From the NCBI RefSeq assembly GCF_009828025.1, contig NZ_WTYA01000012.1:1-64000 (forward strand): a stretch of DNA of 64,000 bases, in the 5' to 3' direction. This DNA is from Qipengyuania algicida (lineage in GTDB: Bacteria > Pseudomonadota > Alphaproteobacteria > Sphingomonadales > Sphingomonadaceae). Below the pieces are notes generated by a model that did no database searches, was not told the origin of the DNA, and saw nothing but the letters and a program-made list of their open reading frames with translations. Shown here piece after piece: positions 52,953-62,119 of this stretch; position 1 is the stretch's first letter, and each line of letters starts with the position of its first letter. Both the position numbers and the translations under genes were made by a program.

Positions 52953-53825
52953 TCAACGCGTGGGGACCGGGACGTCGCCGGAATAATCGTAAAACCCCTT
53001 GCCGGTCTTGCGGCCGAGCCATCCAGCCTCGACGTATTTCACCAGCAAAGGCGCGGGGCGATACTTGGCGTCCCGGGTCGTCTTGTGCAGCACCATGATG
53101 ATATCGAGGCAGGTGTCGAGGCCGACGAAGTCCGCCAGTTGCAACGGGCCCATCGGATGGTTGAGGCCAAGGCGGCAACCCTTGTCGATATCCTCGATAT
53201 TGGCGGTCGACTGGCCCAGCACGAACACCGCCTCATTGATCATCGGCAACAGGATGCGATTGACCACGAAGCCGGGCTCATCCTGACTGAGGACCACTTC
53301 TTTACCCAGCCCTTCAGCAAAGGCGACGATGCGATCGGTGGTTTCGGATGCTGTTGCGAGGCCGGGAATCACCTCGATCAGCTTCATCACCGGGACCGGG
53401 TTGAAAAAGTGCAGGCCGATGAAACGGGCCGGATCGGGCGAGTAATTCGCCATGCGGGTGATCGGGATCGAGCTGGTGTTGGACGCCATGATTGCGCCCT
53501 GCGACAGCACCCCGCCAGCCTTTTCGAAGATCGCCTTCTTGATCTCCTCCTTCTCGGTCGCCGCCTCGATGATCAGGTCGGCGTCGGCCATCGGAGCATA
53601 GTCCGCCACAGCAGAAATGCGGCTGAGCGTGGCTTGGGCCTCGGCGATCTCCAGCTTGCCCTTGCCGACCAGCTTACCAAGCGCCTTGTCGATGCCCGCA
53701 ACCGCCGCTTCCGCGCGCGCCAGATCGACATCGGCAACCATTACCTTCATGCCACTCCCGGCAATCGTCTGGGCAATACCCGAACCCATTTGCCCCGCAC
53801 CAATGACGCCGATTGTCTCGATCAT
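52953..53825 (-). CDS. 3-hydroxybutyryl-CoA dehydrogenase
   Basis: Oxidises 3-hydroxyacyl-CoA (or reduces acetoacetyl-CoA) with NAD(P). 290 aa: N-terminal Rossmann fold with [15 protein letters not shown], conserved [16 protein letters not shown] and [12 protein letters not shown], and the C-terminal 3HCDH helix bundle ([31 protein letters not shown]). His and Glu catalytic residues are in [17 protein letters not shown]. It is of the short, monofunctional Hbd/PaaH type. ATG 53825 is preceded by GAGGAGAGAGA. It is 76 nt downstream of the adenosyltransferase gene on the same strand. Confidence 0.95.
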   Translation of the reverse strand: MIETIGVIGAGQMGSGIAQTIAGSGMKVMVADVDLARAEAAVAGIDKALGKLVGKGKLEIAEAQATLSRISAVADYAPMADADLIIEAATEKEEIKKAIFEKAGGVLSQGAIMASNTSSIPITRMANYSPDPARFIGLHFFNPVPVMKLIEVIPGLATASETTDRIVAFAEGLGKEVVLSQDEPGFVVNRILLPMINEAVFVLGQSTANIEDIDKGCRLGLNHPMGPLQLADFVGLDTCLDIIMVLHKTTRDAKYRPAPLLVKYVEAGWLGRKTGKGFYDYSGDVPVPTR

Positions 53826-53901
53826 GATATTCTCTCTCCTCGCATATGCAGCAGACGTTGTGCGGTAGCGAAGGCGCGCGCGCTTGGCCAGAGGCCTGAG
53901 G

Positions 53902-54471
53902 TTATCGGCTGGCGCCCGGCACCCATTTGACATCGCCCTTGCCGCCGTCGTTGGCGAGGCGCGCGAGGACGAACAGGCAGTCCGACAGCCGGTTGATATA
54001 GGCCAGCGCCTGCGGATTGACCGGCTCGCTCGCCGCCAGCGCAGTCAACGCGCGTTCGGCCCGCCGTGCCGATGCGCGGGCGAGATGCATTCTTGCCGCC
54101 AGTTCGCTGCCACCGGGCAAGATGAAGCTGGTGAGCGGTTCGAGCCGCTCGTTGGCGGTATCGATCGTCCTTTCGAGCCAATCGACCTGCCCCGCCACGA
54201 TCCGCAGGACCATTTCGGACGGTTCGAAATCATCTCCGGGTGTCGCGATATCGGCACCCAGATCGAACAAATCGTTCTGCATTCGCGTCAGCGCAGCGGC
54301 CTGACCCTCATCATCGACTGCAAGCGCGGCAAAGCCGAGCGCGCTGTTGGCCTCGTCGACCGCGCCAATCGCTTCCATCCGCGCGGCGTGTTTCGCCACG
54401 CGCGAGCCATCGACCAGTCCGGTCGTGCCATCGTCACCCGTGCGGGTGTAGATCTTGTTGAGCTTGACCAC
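53902..54471 (-). CDS. cob(I)yrinic acid a,c-diamide adenosyltransferase, PduO type
   Basis: Transfers the adenosyl group of ATP to cob(I)alamin, making the cofactor adenosylcobalamin. 189 aa with the PduO/MMAB signature: [20 protein letters not shown] at the N-terminus (ATP loop), [15 protein letters not shown], and [11 protein letters not shown] with [12 protein letters not shown] near the C-terminus. Followed by the dehydrogenase gene (76 nt) and preceded by the twin-TM gene (12 nt), forming a likely operon twinTM - pduO - hbd. Confidence 0.94.
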   Translation of the reverse strand: MVKLNKIYTRTGDDGTTGLVDGSRVAKHAARMEAIGAVDEANSALGFAALAVDDEGQAAALTRMQNDLFDLGADIATPGDDFEPSEMVLRIVAGQVDWLERTIDTANERLEPLTSFILPGGSELAARMHLARASARRAERALTALAASEPVNPQALAYINRLSDCLFVLARLANDGGKGDVKWVPGASR

Positions 54472-54483
54472 CGCCTAAATCGA

Positions 54484-54714
54484 TCAGTGCGCGACCGCGA
54501 GCAGGATCACCACCACCACGATGGCGAGTGCCTGGAACTTGATGCGGTTCATCATCATCCGGTTTTGCAACAGCTGCATTTCGGTCGCGCGGTCGCCACC
54601 GCCCGATTCCAGATCGACCTTGGTGCTCCTGATAAAGGCCACCACGCCGCGAATCAGCGAGATCAAGGTCGCGAGCATCAGGCCGATGAGGATGATGACG
54701 AGAAATGTGGTCAT
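54484..54714 (-). CDS. twin-transmembrane (HIG1-like) small protein
   Basis: A 76-aa protein with two membrane helices (about 3-27 and 57-75) joined by a polar loop that carries LQNRMMMNRIKFQALA, the QRRM-like pattern of HIG1 domains. In alphaproteobacteria such proteins occur beside the adenosyltransferase gene. HIG1-type proteins influence respiratory oxidase complexes in mitochondria; the bacterial role is unproven. It lies 12 nt upstream of the pduO-type gene. Confidence 0.85.
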   Translation of the reverse strand: MTTFLVIILIGLMLATLISLIRGVVAFIRSTKVDLESGGGDRATEMQLLQNRMMMNRIKFQALAIVVVVILLAVAH

Positions 54715-54723
54715 GCGTTCAAT

Positions 54724-55566
54724 CTAGGGCTTCGACAGCGAAATGCCAGCAGGAAACCGGTTCGCGCGCAAGGCATCGGCCAGTGCGCGACCATCCTCGC
54801 CCGCACGCCGAAGTTCGGCAAGCCCGAACCGCGAGGCGCCCGAGCCCCGGCGCTTGGCGAGCTTATCGCCACCATCGTCGAGCAACAGCGGGTGATGATA
54901 CCAGTCGGGCACGGGCAGGCCGAGCAATTCCTGCAACACGCGATGGATATGGCTTGCGGCGTAAAGATCGTCTCCGCGCGTCACCAGCGTCACCCCGTCT
55001 GCCGCATCGTCGAGCGTGGCGGCAAGGTGATAGCTGGCCGGCGCATCCTTGCGCACCAGCACGACATCCCCGAAATCGCGCGGGTCGGCGATCGTTGTCC
55101 CGACAAGCTCGTCCTCCCAGACGATTTCCCCAACCTCTGCCATCGTCCGATCCATATTGAGCCGCAGCGATACGGGCTTTGCAGGGTCGAGCGCCTGCCC
55201 CTTACACGTCCCCGGATAGACCAGCCCTTCCGGCCCCATTCGCGGATCGAGCGCGGCAATTTCCGATCGCGTACAGGTGCAGGGATACAACAGGCCGCGT
55301 TCGAGCAACTCCCGCGCTGCTGCTTCATAGCTCGCCAGCCTGGTGGACTGGGCCGGCACTTCTTCCCATTCCAGCCCAAGCCATGCCAGATCCTCGCGGA
55401 ATTCCACGGCCAGTTCGGGGCGCGAGCGTTCGCCGTCGATATCCTCGATCCGAAGCAGGAATCGCCCGCCGCGCTCGCGCGCAAGGTCATGCGCAGTCAC
55501 CGCCGAATAGGCATGGCCGAGGTGCAGCGGGCCGTTGGGCGAAGGGGCGAAACGCGTAACGATCAC
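54724..55566 (-). CDS. gluQ: glutamyl-Q tRNA(Asp) synthetase GluQ
   Basis: Glutamylates queuosine in the anticodon of tRNA(Asp). 280 aa, equal to a class I GluRS catalytic domain without the anticodon-binding domain. The HIGH-type motif is FAPSPNGPLHLGHAYSA and the KMSKS-type motif is DKLAKRRGSG. A zinc site CTC...Y..C is seen in YPCTCTRSEIAA and YPGTCKGQA. ATG 55566; the gene is divergent from the HNH endonuclease gene (150 nt). Confidence 0.95.
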   Translation of the reverse strand: MIVTRFAPSPNGPLHLGHAYSAVTAHDLARERGGRFLLRIEDIDGERSRPELAVEFREDLAWLGLEWEEVPAQSTRLASYEAAARELLERGLLYPCTCTRSEIAALDPRMGPEGLVYPGTCKGQALDPAKPVSLRLNMDRTMAEVGEIVWEDELVGTTIADPRDFGDVVLVRKDAPASYHLAATLDDAADGVTLVTRGDDLYAASHIHRVLQELLGLPVPDWYHHPLLLDDGGDKLAKRRGSGASRFGLAELRRAGEDGRALADALRANRFPAGISLSKP

Positions 55567-55716
55567 AGCCGGTCCTTAATTCCACGACGCCGCCCGCCCG
55601 TCTTTCGCGCAACAAGCGTCCGGGCACAAGGCTGTGGATATGCTGTTCGTAACAGGGTTGACGCAATCCCTTGCAAATGGTGCCTTCACATCAATCGGGA
55701 AGAAGGCGGGACACCC

Positions 55717-56325
55717 ATGTTCAAGGCCGAACTGATCGAAAGAGCGGCGCGTTTCCGCAGTGCGGCGGAGGATCCGGCACGCAATCCGGCGTCCTGTCCA
55801 TCGCTGGTGCTGAACGCCGACTACACGCCGCTGTCCTATTACCCGCTGAGCCTGTGGCCGTGGCAGACTGCGATCAAGGCGATCTTCCTCGACCGGGTGG
55901 ATGTGATCGCGAGCTACGACCGGCATGTCCATTCGCCCAGCCTCGACATGAAGATCCCGAGCGTCATTGCGCTCAAGCAATATGTGAAGCCATCCGAATT
56001 TCCTGCCTTCACCCGCTTCAACCTGTTCCTGCGCGATCGCTTTACCTGCCAGTTCTGTGGCAGCCAGAGCCACCTGACCTTCGACCATGTGATCCCGCGC
56101 AGGCTGGGCGGAAAGACGACGTGGGAGAATATCGCCACCGCCTGCGCTCCGTGCAACATGAAGAAGGGCGGCCGCACGCCCGCGCAAGCGAGCATGATAC
56201 TCGCCAGCGAACCGATCCGCCCGACCCACTGGCAGTTGCAGCAGCACGGCAAGCAATTCCCGCCAAACTACCTGCACGAAACGTGGCGCGACTGGCTCTA
56301 CTGGGATATCGAGCTGGAGGAATAG
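55717..56325 (+). CDS. HNH endonuclease
   Basis: A 202-aa protein of the family found in many alphaproteobacterial core genomes. Zinc ribbons CQFCG and CAPCN frame the HNH core LTFDHVIPRRLGGKTTWENIATAC, with catalytic His in DHV. The N-terminal about 90 residues (LVLNADYTPLSYYPLSLWPWQTAIKAIFLDRVDVI) are the conserved extension of this family. No restriction-modification partner is next to it, so a housekeeping nuclease is more likely than a restriction enzyme. ATG 55717; AGAAGG lies about 10 nt upstream. Confidence 0.92.
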   Translation: MFKAELIERAARFRSAAEDPARNPASCPSLVLNADYTPLSYYPLSLWPWQTAIKAIFLDRVDVIASYDRHVHSPSLDMKIPSVIALKQYVKPSEFPAFTRFNLFLRDRFTCQFCGSQSHLTFDHVIPRRLGGKTTWENIATACAPCNMKKGGRTPAQASMILASEPIRPTHWQLQQHGKQFPPNYLHETWRDWLYWDIELEE

Positions 56326-56617
56326 GGGCCGCTTCGCCGCAGAGGAATGCGGCGCGGCAAGTCCAAAAATATGGAACACATGGAACACGGTCCTGAAGAG
56401 ATTTTTCGGGAGGGTGAAGTCCACCGGCAATTTCTGGAGCATCGCCAGGAAGCCGATGTGCAACATCCTGACCGAATGGCACAGTGACTGCCCCGTAGGA
56501 CAGCCTGTACCGACTTTCCGCTGTCGCCGCTGACCTCACGCATTTGTTACGAGCCGAGACCCGACGCGCCGCATCGATAGGCATGGGCGCGCCCGAAACT
56601 CGCCGAAATATCCAGAT

Positions 56618-56704
56618 TGGTGCGGTCGAGAAGACTCGAACTTCCACGGCCTTTCGGCCACAACGACCTCAACGTTGCGCGTCTACCAGTTCCGCCACGA
56701 CCGC
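56618..56704 (-). tRNA. tRNA-Leu (anticodon GAG)
   Basis: Read on the minus strand it folds to a standard class II tRNA: acceptor GCGGTCG paired to CGACCGC, D arm, anticodon stem CAACG/CGTTG with loop TTGAGGT (anticodon GAG at 56668-56670), a long variable arm (GGCCGAAAGGCC region), T arm with GTTCGAGTC, discriminator A and an encoded CCA (56618-56620). Length 87 nt. Confidence 0.97.
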
Positions 56705-56885
56705 ACATCATAAGCGAGGGAGCATGTCTCCCCGCGCCGGTAGGTGCGCGCCCCTAGCAGCCGGTTTTATACCCCGCAAGCATTTTGGTCTTCTGATGCC
56801 AATTGCATCCGACTCGCTTGAGCACGTCATCTTCCGGCCTGCCCATGTCCGGTTGCGGGACACGGCTAATCAGGGGTTTGCAATA

Positions 56886-57143
56886 ATGCTTAACGAGGAT
56901 GAAACGACGCCCCAGATGAGGGCTCTTGCCGCCTTGCTGACGCTCGCCACCTCGGCCAGCCTGTCCCCACCGCCGCGCCAGACGCCGCCGCACTCTGCGT
57001 CGCAGGCGACCGCTTCGGCACGCATCATGCGTCCGGCAATCGTGCGACAGGATCAGGAAGGCTCCACAAGCGTCGATGCCGACGGCCAGCAGGCGCAGAC
57101 CCATCGCGACGGCAATGGCACGCAATGGGTGGAATTCCGTTAA
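56886..57143 (+). CDS. small hypothetical, probably secreted protein
   Basis: An 85-aa frame from 56886, with AGGGG 8 nt upstream, or 75 aa from 56916, where MRALAALLTLATSASLSPPP looks like a signal peptide. The rest is hydrophilic and rich in Gln, Ala, Thr and Asp, without known motif. Convergent with the zinc-ribbon gene. Real but unknown is my best guess. Confidence 0.45.
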   Translation: MLNEDETTPQMRALAALLTLATSASLSPPPRQTPPHSASQATASARIMRPAIVRQDQEGSTSVDADGQQAQTHRDGNGTQWVEFR

Positions 57144-57167
57144 GCGGAGTTTGGTGCGTCGCTGGCG

Positions 57168-58043
57168 CTACTTCGGGGCCCAGCCGATATCAGCGTAAAC
57201 GGCCGATTTGGGCACGTCGGTAATCCCCTCGTTGATCGTCATCGCCTCGCCCGGAGCCAGTTTCTTCTGGGTGGGGTTGACCTGCCAGCTATAGACCACG
57301 CGGTTACGCCCATCGCGCAGCACGATGAGCAGCGGTGGCACGGACTGAGTTTCGCGCGTCTGGTTGGTCACCACGATCCTTGCGCCGAAAAATTCGCTGC
57401 CATTGGGCAGGGTACGGCGTTCCTGTTCCGACGCAGGAAAGGCGATCTTGAGTCCGGCTGGCGCAACAGCGAACAGCGGGCGCTCCAGCGGCAACCACGA
57501 TGGCAGGCCGACAGTGCTGACCAGCGCTACCGTGCCCAGAGCGACCACTGCGAACAGAGCCGCACCCCAGCTTGCCAGCTTCATCCAGTTGCGACGCGGG
57601 CGAAACGGCGGGCGATGGTCGAATTGCGACACATCCTCGTCGTAGGCCACGTCCTCCGGCACGGTTGGCGAAGAAATATTCTCGAACGGCGGATCCGCCT
57701 TGTCAAAGCGAGGATCCTCGTCCCGAGGAGCAGCGTCTTGGGGATTGGCAGCAACCGACGAAACAGCGGCTGCGGGAGTGTGCCGGGACTCGTCGCGCTC
57801 CGTTGCCGGAGCGAAATCGCGTGGCTGGTCCACATCCGGGGCTTGCTCTGAAGGTGGGCTTTCCGGGGCTCGTTCCGCCGACGCCGCGGCGCGTTGCGCA
57901 ATCGCAGCCTCGGCCAGTTCGACCGATCCATCCTGGAACCAGCTGTGCTTGCATTTGGCGCAGCGAACCGTGCGCCCCTCGACCCCGATGGCGCTGTCCG
58001 GCACAACGTAGCGCGTTTTGCAAGCAGGGCAGGCGATAATCAT
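57168..58043 (-). CDS. MJ0042-type zinc-ribbon membrane protein
   Basis: A 291-aa protein. The N-terminal zinc ribbon is CPACKTRY...VRCAKCKHSWFQ (about residues 5-38), of the MJ0042 finger-like family. A disordered Pro/Asp/Glu-rich linker (40-150) leads to one membrane helix (about 158-180) and an about 110-residue domain (DUF3426-like: VVTNQTRETQSVPPLLIVLRDGRNRVVYSW). It is divergent from ftsE, a gene order that recurs in alphaproteobacteria. Function unknown; linked by context to the cell envelope or division. Confidence 0.9.
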   Translation of the reverse strand: MIIACPACKTRYVVPDSAIGVEGRTVRCAKCKHSWFQDGSVELAEAAIAQRAAASAERAPESPPSEQAPDVDQPRDFAPATERDESRHTPAAAVSSVAANPQDAAPRDEDPRFDKADPPFENISSPTVPEDVAYDEDVSQFDHRPPFRPRRNWMKLASWGAALFAVVALGTVALVSTVGLPSWLPLERPLFAVAPAGLKIAFPASEQERRTLPNGSEFFGARIVVTNQTRETQSVPPLLIVLRDGRNRVVYSWQVNPTQKKLAPGEAMTINEGITDVPKSAVYADIGWAPK

Positions 58044-58212
58044 TGTGCATCATGCCTTAAAGCGCATGGTGAATCCCGACAAGTTCCCTGCCTGTCGACA
58101 CTCGCCGATCACGGCTTTTTTCCACATCGGTGCGCGGCTATAGGCTTCGATTGGACATGACGGGCTCGGCGACAGACATTGATCGGGCCGCTTTTCGGGG
58201 AAAAGGCGGCAA

Positions 58213-58944
58213 ATGATGAAGAACGATGGTGAAGTCGTGCGCTTCGACAATGTGGGCCTGCGTTACGGCACCGAGACCGAAGTGCTGAGCGATATCGACT
58301 TCACGCTGTTCGCCGGACGGTTCTATTTCCTGACCGGTGCGAGCGGAGCGGGCAAGACTTCGCTGCTCAAGCTGCTCTATCTATCGCAGCGCCCCTCGCG
58401 CGGGGCGATCCGCATGTTCGGTAACGATGTCATCACGCTGAAGCGCGATCGCCTGCCTGCCTACCGCCGCAGGTTGGGAGTGGTGTTCCAGGACTTCCGC
58501 CTGATCGGGCATTTGTCCGCCTTCGATAATGTCGCGCTCCCGCTGCGGCTGGCCGGCCTGCGCGAGGCCGATTTGCGCCAGCCGGTCGCCGACATGCTCG
58601 ACTGGGTCGGGCTCGGCAATCGTTCCGATGCGCGGCCTGCAACGCTGTCGGGCGGGGAGCAGCAACGCGTCGCCATCGCGCGCGCGGTGATCGCCCGGCC
58701 CGAACTGCTGGTAGCGGACGAGCCGACCGGCAATGTCGATCCAGAAATGGCGTTGAGGCTGCTGCGCCTGTTCGAAGCGCTCAACCGGCTCGGCACGACT
58801 GTGGTGGTGGCGACGCACGATCTGCACCTGCTTCGCCGGGTGCCGGATTCGCTGATCATGCGGCTCGACCGGGGCAGATTGGCCGATCCGACCGGCGCCC
58901 TACGCTATCCCCCGCGCGGCCCCATCGGAAAGCCTCAGCCATGA
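58213..58944 (+). CDS. ftsE: cell division ATP-binding protein FtsE
   Basis: ABC-type ATPase that, with FtsX, couples division to activation of peptidoglycan hydrolases. 243 aa with Walker [11 protein letters not shown], signature [15 protein letters not shown], Walker [13 protein letters not shown] and the H-loop ATHD. Start at 58213 (an ATGATG pair); AAAGG precedes it. Its stop overlaps the ftsX start by 4 nt. Confidence 0.96.
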   Translation: MMKNDGEVVRFDNVGLRYGTETEVLSDIDFTLFAGRFYFLTGASGAGKTSLLKLLYLSQRPSRGAIRMFGNDVITLKRDRLPAYRRRLGVVFQDFRLIGHLSAFDNVALPLRLAGLREADLRQPVADMLDWVGLGNRSDARPATLSGGEQQRVAIARAVIARPELLVADEPTGNVDPEMALRLLRLFEALNRLGTTVVVATHDLHLLRRVPDSLIMRLDRGRLADPTGALRYPPRGPIGKPQP

Positions 58945-59873
58945 GAGCACCGACCGTGTTCAAGCAGCGCGCATTTCGCGGCGCTGCATCGCTCGGCGCG
59001 CGGCGGGGCGCACACCTGCTGCCGAATGCGCGTCTCGGCGGCCCGATGCCGTGGGTGATTGCCATCATGGTCGCACTGACCACCCTGGCGGCAGGTGCCG
59101 CTCTCGCCCTCACCGATATGGCGAGCAGTGCGCGTAGCGAGCTTGCCGGCGGTGCAACGGTGCAGATCGTCACCGCCGACGATGCCACGCGCGACACACA
59201 AGCGGCGCGGGCCGAGCAGGCACTTTCCGCCATTCACGGCGTGATTGCGGTCGAGCGCGTGCCCCAGCAAAAGATCGCGGCGCTGGTCGAGCCGTGGCTC
59301 GGCGATCAGGCCGGGTCGGACGCCGTGCCATTGCCGGCGCTGATCGACGTGCGGCTTTCCGGGGAAGCCGACGGCAGCCGGGTTGCCGCCATCCGGCAGG
59401 TATTGCAGAAAGTGGCTCCCGATGCGCGGATCGATCCGCAAGCCGACTGGCTGAAGCCGGTGTTCCGCGCGCTCGACGCCTTGCGCTGGCTGGCGTTGAG
59501 CCTGATCGCACTGCTCGCTTTCACCAGCACCGCGGCAGTATGGCTGGCCGCACGACATGCGCTCGACACCAATCGCGAGACGATCGAAATCGTGCATCAT
59601 CTGGGTGGCAACGATCGCCAGATCGCTCAGATCTTCGAGCGTTCGGTGCTCACCGATGCCCTGTTGGGCAGCATTCTGGGAGTAGCGTTGGGCGCAGTGG
59701 CGATCGGTATCCTGTCGGTTCGGTTCGCCGCGCTCGATTCAGGCCTGGCGGCACACGGGGCGCTCGGCCTGAGCGATTGGCTGGTGATCGCGCTCGTTCC
59801 CACAGGTGCGGTGCTGCTGGCCTTGTCAACCGCGCGGCTGACGGTATTGGCCAAGCTTGGAAAAATGCTGTGA
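58941..59873 (+). CDS. ftsX: cell division membrane protein FtsX
   Basis: Permease-like partner of FtsE: 310 aa with an N-terminal TM (about 37-58), a periplasmic extracellular domain (about 60-180) and three C-terminal TM helices (about 183-205, 235-258, 275-298), a FtsX/MacB-type topology. ATGA overlap with ftsE and GTGA with the ydcF gene. The periplasmic domain contacts hydrolase activators in other bacteria. Confidence 0.95.
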   Translation: MRAPTVFKQRAFRGAASLGARRGAHLLPNARLGGPMPWVIAIMVALTTLAAGAALALTDMASSARSELAGGATVQIVTADDATRDTQAARAEQALSAIHGVIAVERVPQQKIAALVEPWLGDQAGSDAVPLPALIDVRLSGEADGSRVAAIRQVLQKVAPDARIDPQADWLKPVFRALDALRWLALSLIALLAFTSTAAVWLAARHALDTNRETIEIVHHLGGNDRQIAQIFERSVLTDALLGSILGVALGAVAIGILSVRFAALDSGLAAHGALGLSDWLVIALVPTGAVLLALSTARLTVLAKLGKML

Positions 59874-60400
59874 TCCTCCGCCTCTCCGCCTTTGTCACGC
59901 TGATCTATGCGATCGGCTTCGTGGTTTTCGCCATGACCCTGCCCGGTCCGGTAGGTCACGTGCGTACCGATGCGGTGCTGGTCGTAACCGGCGGACCGGG
60001 GCGTATTCCGCGTGGTCTGGAGGTCCTGCGAGCAGGCGATGCCGACCGGTTGTTCGTTTCTGGCGTCGATCCGGAAGTCACCAGGTCTGAATTCGCCAGC
60101 CAGTTCAAGGTTTCGAAGGCCGAAATGCGCTGCTGCGTGACGCTCGGCCATCTCGCAGTCGACACGCGCAGCAATGCGGGAGAAGCCGCACAGTGGATGG
60201 AAAGCAACGGCGTGAAGAGCGTTCGGCTGGTCACGACGGACTGGCACATGCGCCGCGCTGCTGGGGAATTGCATTATTCGATACCGAAGACCATCAAGGT
60301 GATCGACGATGCCGTCCCCTCCGATCCGTCGCTCGGTCAGCTTTTCCTCGAATACAACAAGCTGATTATCTCGACAGTCACGCAGGGATGGCCGCTGTGA
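59870..60400 (+). CDS. YdcF family (DUF218) membrane-associated protein
   Basis: A 176-aa protein with an N-terminal membrane anchor (about 6-25) and a DUF218 domain: DAVLVVTGGPGRIPRGLEVL near the start of the domain, LFVSGVDPEVTRSEF, and NAGEAAQWMESNGVKSVRLVTTDWHMRRA. YdcF members bind nucleotide cofactors and may act in envelope metabolism. The start is GTG 59870, overlapping the ftsX stop. In an operon with plsC (22 nt). Confidence 0.9.
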   Translation: MILRLSAFVTLIYAIGFVVFAMTLPGPVGHVRTDAVLVVTGGPGRIPRGLEVLRAGDADRLFVSGVDPEVTRSEFASQFKVSKAEMRCCVTLGHLAVDTRSNAGEAAQWMESNGVKSVRLVTTDWHMRRAAGELHYSIPKTIKVIDDAVPSDPSLGQLFLEYNKLIISTVTQGWPL

Positions 60401-60422
60401 TTGCGCGAGGAGCAGGCAGGCT

Positions 60423-61103
60423 GTGATCTGGCTGCGCAATCTTGCCTTTTATTTGGCCTTCTACCTCGGCTCGGCCTTCTTTACCCTGACGGCCTTCACC
60501 GCTCGTCCCTTCAGCCAGAGATTGTTCAAATGGGCCGTCCATAGCTGGAGCCGATTCCACCGGTTTTGCGTGGTCAAACTCCTCGGGTGCGAAATCGTCA
60601 TTGAAGGCTTCATACCGGAAGAGCCGGTATTCTATGCGATCAAGCATGAAAGCTTCTTCGAGGCGATCGATGCACCGACCCTGCTGCGCTGGCCGTCGAT
60701 TTTCGCCAAGCAGGAGCTCTTTTCGATTCCTGCATGGGGCCCCGCTGCGCGAAGCTACGGGCTGATCGAGGTCAGGCGCGAGGCCGGGGCAAGCGCGCTG
60801 CGCACCATGCTGCGCGCGGCTAAGGCCGTCACGGCGGAAAACCGCCCGCTGGTGATCTTTCCCGAAGGGACGCGCGTCCCGCATGGCGAAATCCGCAAGC
60901 TGCAATCGGGTTTTGCCGGCCTCTACAAAATGCTCGGCCTGCCGGTCATGCCCGTCGCGGTGGACAGCGGCCCGCTTTATCACCGCAAGCTTAAGCGCAA
61001 GGGCAGGATTACTTATCGTTTCGGGGACCTGATCGAGCCCGGCCTTCCCCGGCCAGAGATCGAAGAACGCGTGCTGGCCGCGATCAACGCGTTGAATCGT
61101 TGA
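60423..61103 (+). CDS. plsC: 1-acyl-sn-glycerol-3-phosphate acyltransferase PlsC
   Basis: Adds the second acyl chain to lysophosphatidate in phospholipid synthesis at the inner membrane. 226 aa with an N-terminal membrane helix (about 5-25) and the acyltransferase motifs KHESFFE (HX4E variant of HX4D) near residue 75-81, VIFPEGTRVPHGE near 143-155, and LPVMPVAVDSG. The Glu in place of Asp in motif I is seen in other alphaproteobacterial paralogs. It starts with GTG 60423. It ends the ftsE-ftsX-ydcF-plsC unit, with a long hairpin behind it. Confidence 0.93.
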   Translation: MIWLRNLAFYLAFYLGSAFFTLTAFTARPFSQRLFKWAVHSWSRFHRFCVVKLLGCEIVIEGFIPEEPVFYAIKHESFFEAIDAPTLLRWPSIFAKQELFSIPAWGPAARSYGLIEVRREAGASALRTMLRAAKAVTAENRPLVIFPEGTRVPHGEIRKLQSGFAGLYKMLGLPVMPVAVDSGPLYHRKLKRKGRITYRFGDLIEPGLPRPEIEERVLAAINALNR

Positions 61104-61108
61104 GATTC

Positions 61109-61193
61109 AGACCGCCCACCCCTCCTCCCCACCCGGCCACCATATCCTGATGGTATCTTTGGTTGCCGGGTGGGGAGGAGGGGCGGGAGGTCT
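61109..61193. repeat. 85-bp long near-perfect hairpin between plsC and tyrC
   Basis: The left arm (from AGACCGCCCACCCCTCC, 61109 onward) is complementary over about 30 positions, with two mismatches, to the right arm ending GGAGGGGCGGGAGGTCT (61193). The short middle (CATATCCTGATGGTATCTTTGGTTG, split by the apex) has imperfect pairing. It lies between convergent genes and could be a bidirectional terminator or a REP/MITE-like mobile hairpin. Confidence 0.75.
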
Positions 61194-61213
61194 GCTGCGC
61201 AAAGCGCCCGAAA

Positions 61214-62119
61214 TCAGTGATCCGCCCGGCCAAAGTCCGGGCGAGCATCGTCCTGGCCTTGCTCGACGATCGAGCGGCGGATCGCACGGGTGCGCTCGAA
61301 CAGACGGAACAGCGTCTCACCGTCGCCGCTGCGTACGGCCCGCTGCATCGCGGTGAGGTCCTCGCTGAAACGCCCCAGCGTCTCCAGCACCGCATCGCGG
61401 TTGGACAGGAACACATCGCGCCACATCGTCGGATCGCTCGCCGCGATGCGGGTGAAATCGCGAAAGCCGCCCGCGGAATATTTGATGACCTCGCTGCGCG
61501 TCACCTCTTCGAGATCAGACGCAGTGCCGACGATGGTGAAGGCGATCAGGTGCGGGATATGGCTGGTTACCGCGAGCACGAGATCGTGGTGCGCGGCATC
61601 CATGATCTCGACCTTGGCGCCGAGCGCGGTCCAGAAGTCCGAGAGTCGGCCGATGGCCTCTTCCGGCACGTCCTGATCCGGGGTGAGGATGCACCAGCGG
61701 TTATGGAACAGCGATGCGAAACCGGCGTCGGGCCCGCTCCTTTCGGTGCCTGCAACAGGATGAGCAGGGATGACGATGGCTTGCGGCAGGACTGCGCGCA
61801 GCGTCTCGCCGACGGTTTTCTTCGACGAACCGACATCGGAAACGATCGCACCATCAGCCAGAGCCGGGGCCAAATCCGCCGCAGCGGCCGCCATGGCGCC
61901 CACCGGCACACACAGAATGACCAGCTCGGCATCGCGCACCGCGTCCTGCGCGGTTTCGCAAACGGATTCGACCAATCCGCGCTCGCGCGCCCGTTCGCGC
62001 ACGAGAGGATCGCAGTCGAAACCGGTAGTCTCGCATTCGGGAAGCCGCTCACGAATGGCCAGCCCGACCGATCCGCCGAGCAGGCCCAACCCAATAATCG
62101 CAACGCGAGAAACGCTCAT
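61214..62119 (-). CDS. tyrC: prephenate/arogenate (cyclohexadienyl) dehydrogenase
   Basis: Oxidative decarboxylation step of tyrosine synthesis. 301 aa with an N-terminal NAD-binding fold ([19 protein letters not shown]) and the dehydrogenase core: [27 protein letters not shown] (catalytic His in the AHPVAG motif) and [13 protein letters not shown]. No fused chorismate mutase or ACT domain, so the cyclohexadienyl type (TyrC/TyrA) is likely. It overlaps hisC by 4 nt, same operon. Confidence 0.94.
   Translation of the reverse strand: MSVSRVAIIGLGLLGGSVGLAIRERLPECETTGFDCDPLVRERARERGLVESVCETAQDAVRDAELVILCVPVGAMAAAAADLAPALADGAIVSDVGSSKKTVGETLRAVLPQAIVIPAHPVAGTERSGPDAGFASLFHNRWCILTPDQDVPEEAIGRLSDFWTALGAKVEIMDAAHHDLVLAVTSHIPHLIAFTIVGTASDLEEVTRSEVIKYSAGGFRDFTRIAASDPTMWRDVFLSNRDAVLETLGRFSEDLTAMQRAVRSGDGETLFRLFERTRAIRRSIVEQGQDDARPDFGRADH

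Noticed and set aside
56371-56487. A 38-codon frame starting with a tandem ATGGAACAC repeat after the HNH gene
   Set aside because: No ribosome-binding site and no recognisable product; the tandem 9-mer may be chance or part of a repeat that cannot be counted here.
56618-56704. tRNA-Leu as integration site of the island
   Set aside because: It lies 11 kb inside housekeeping genes, and I found no copy of its 3' end near the island edge.
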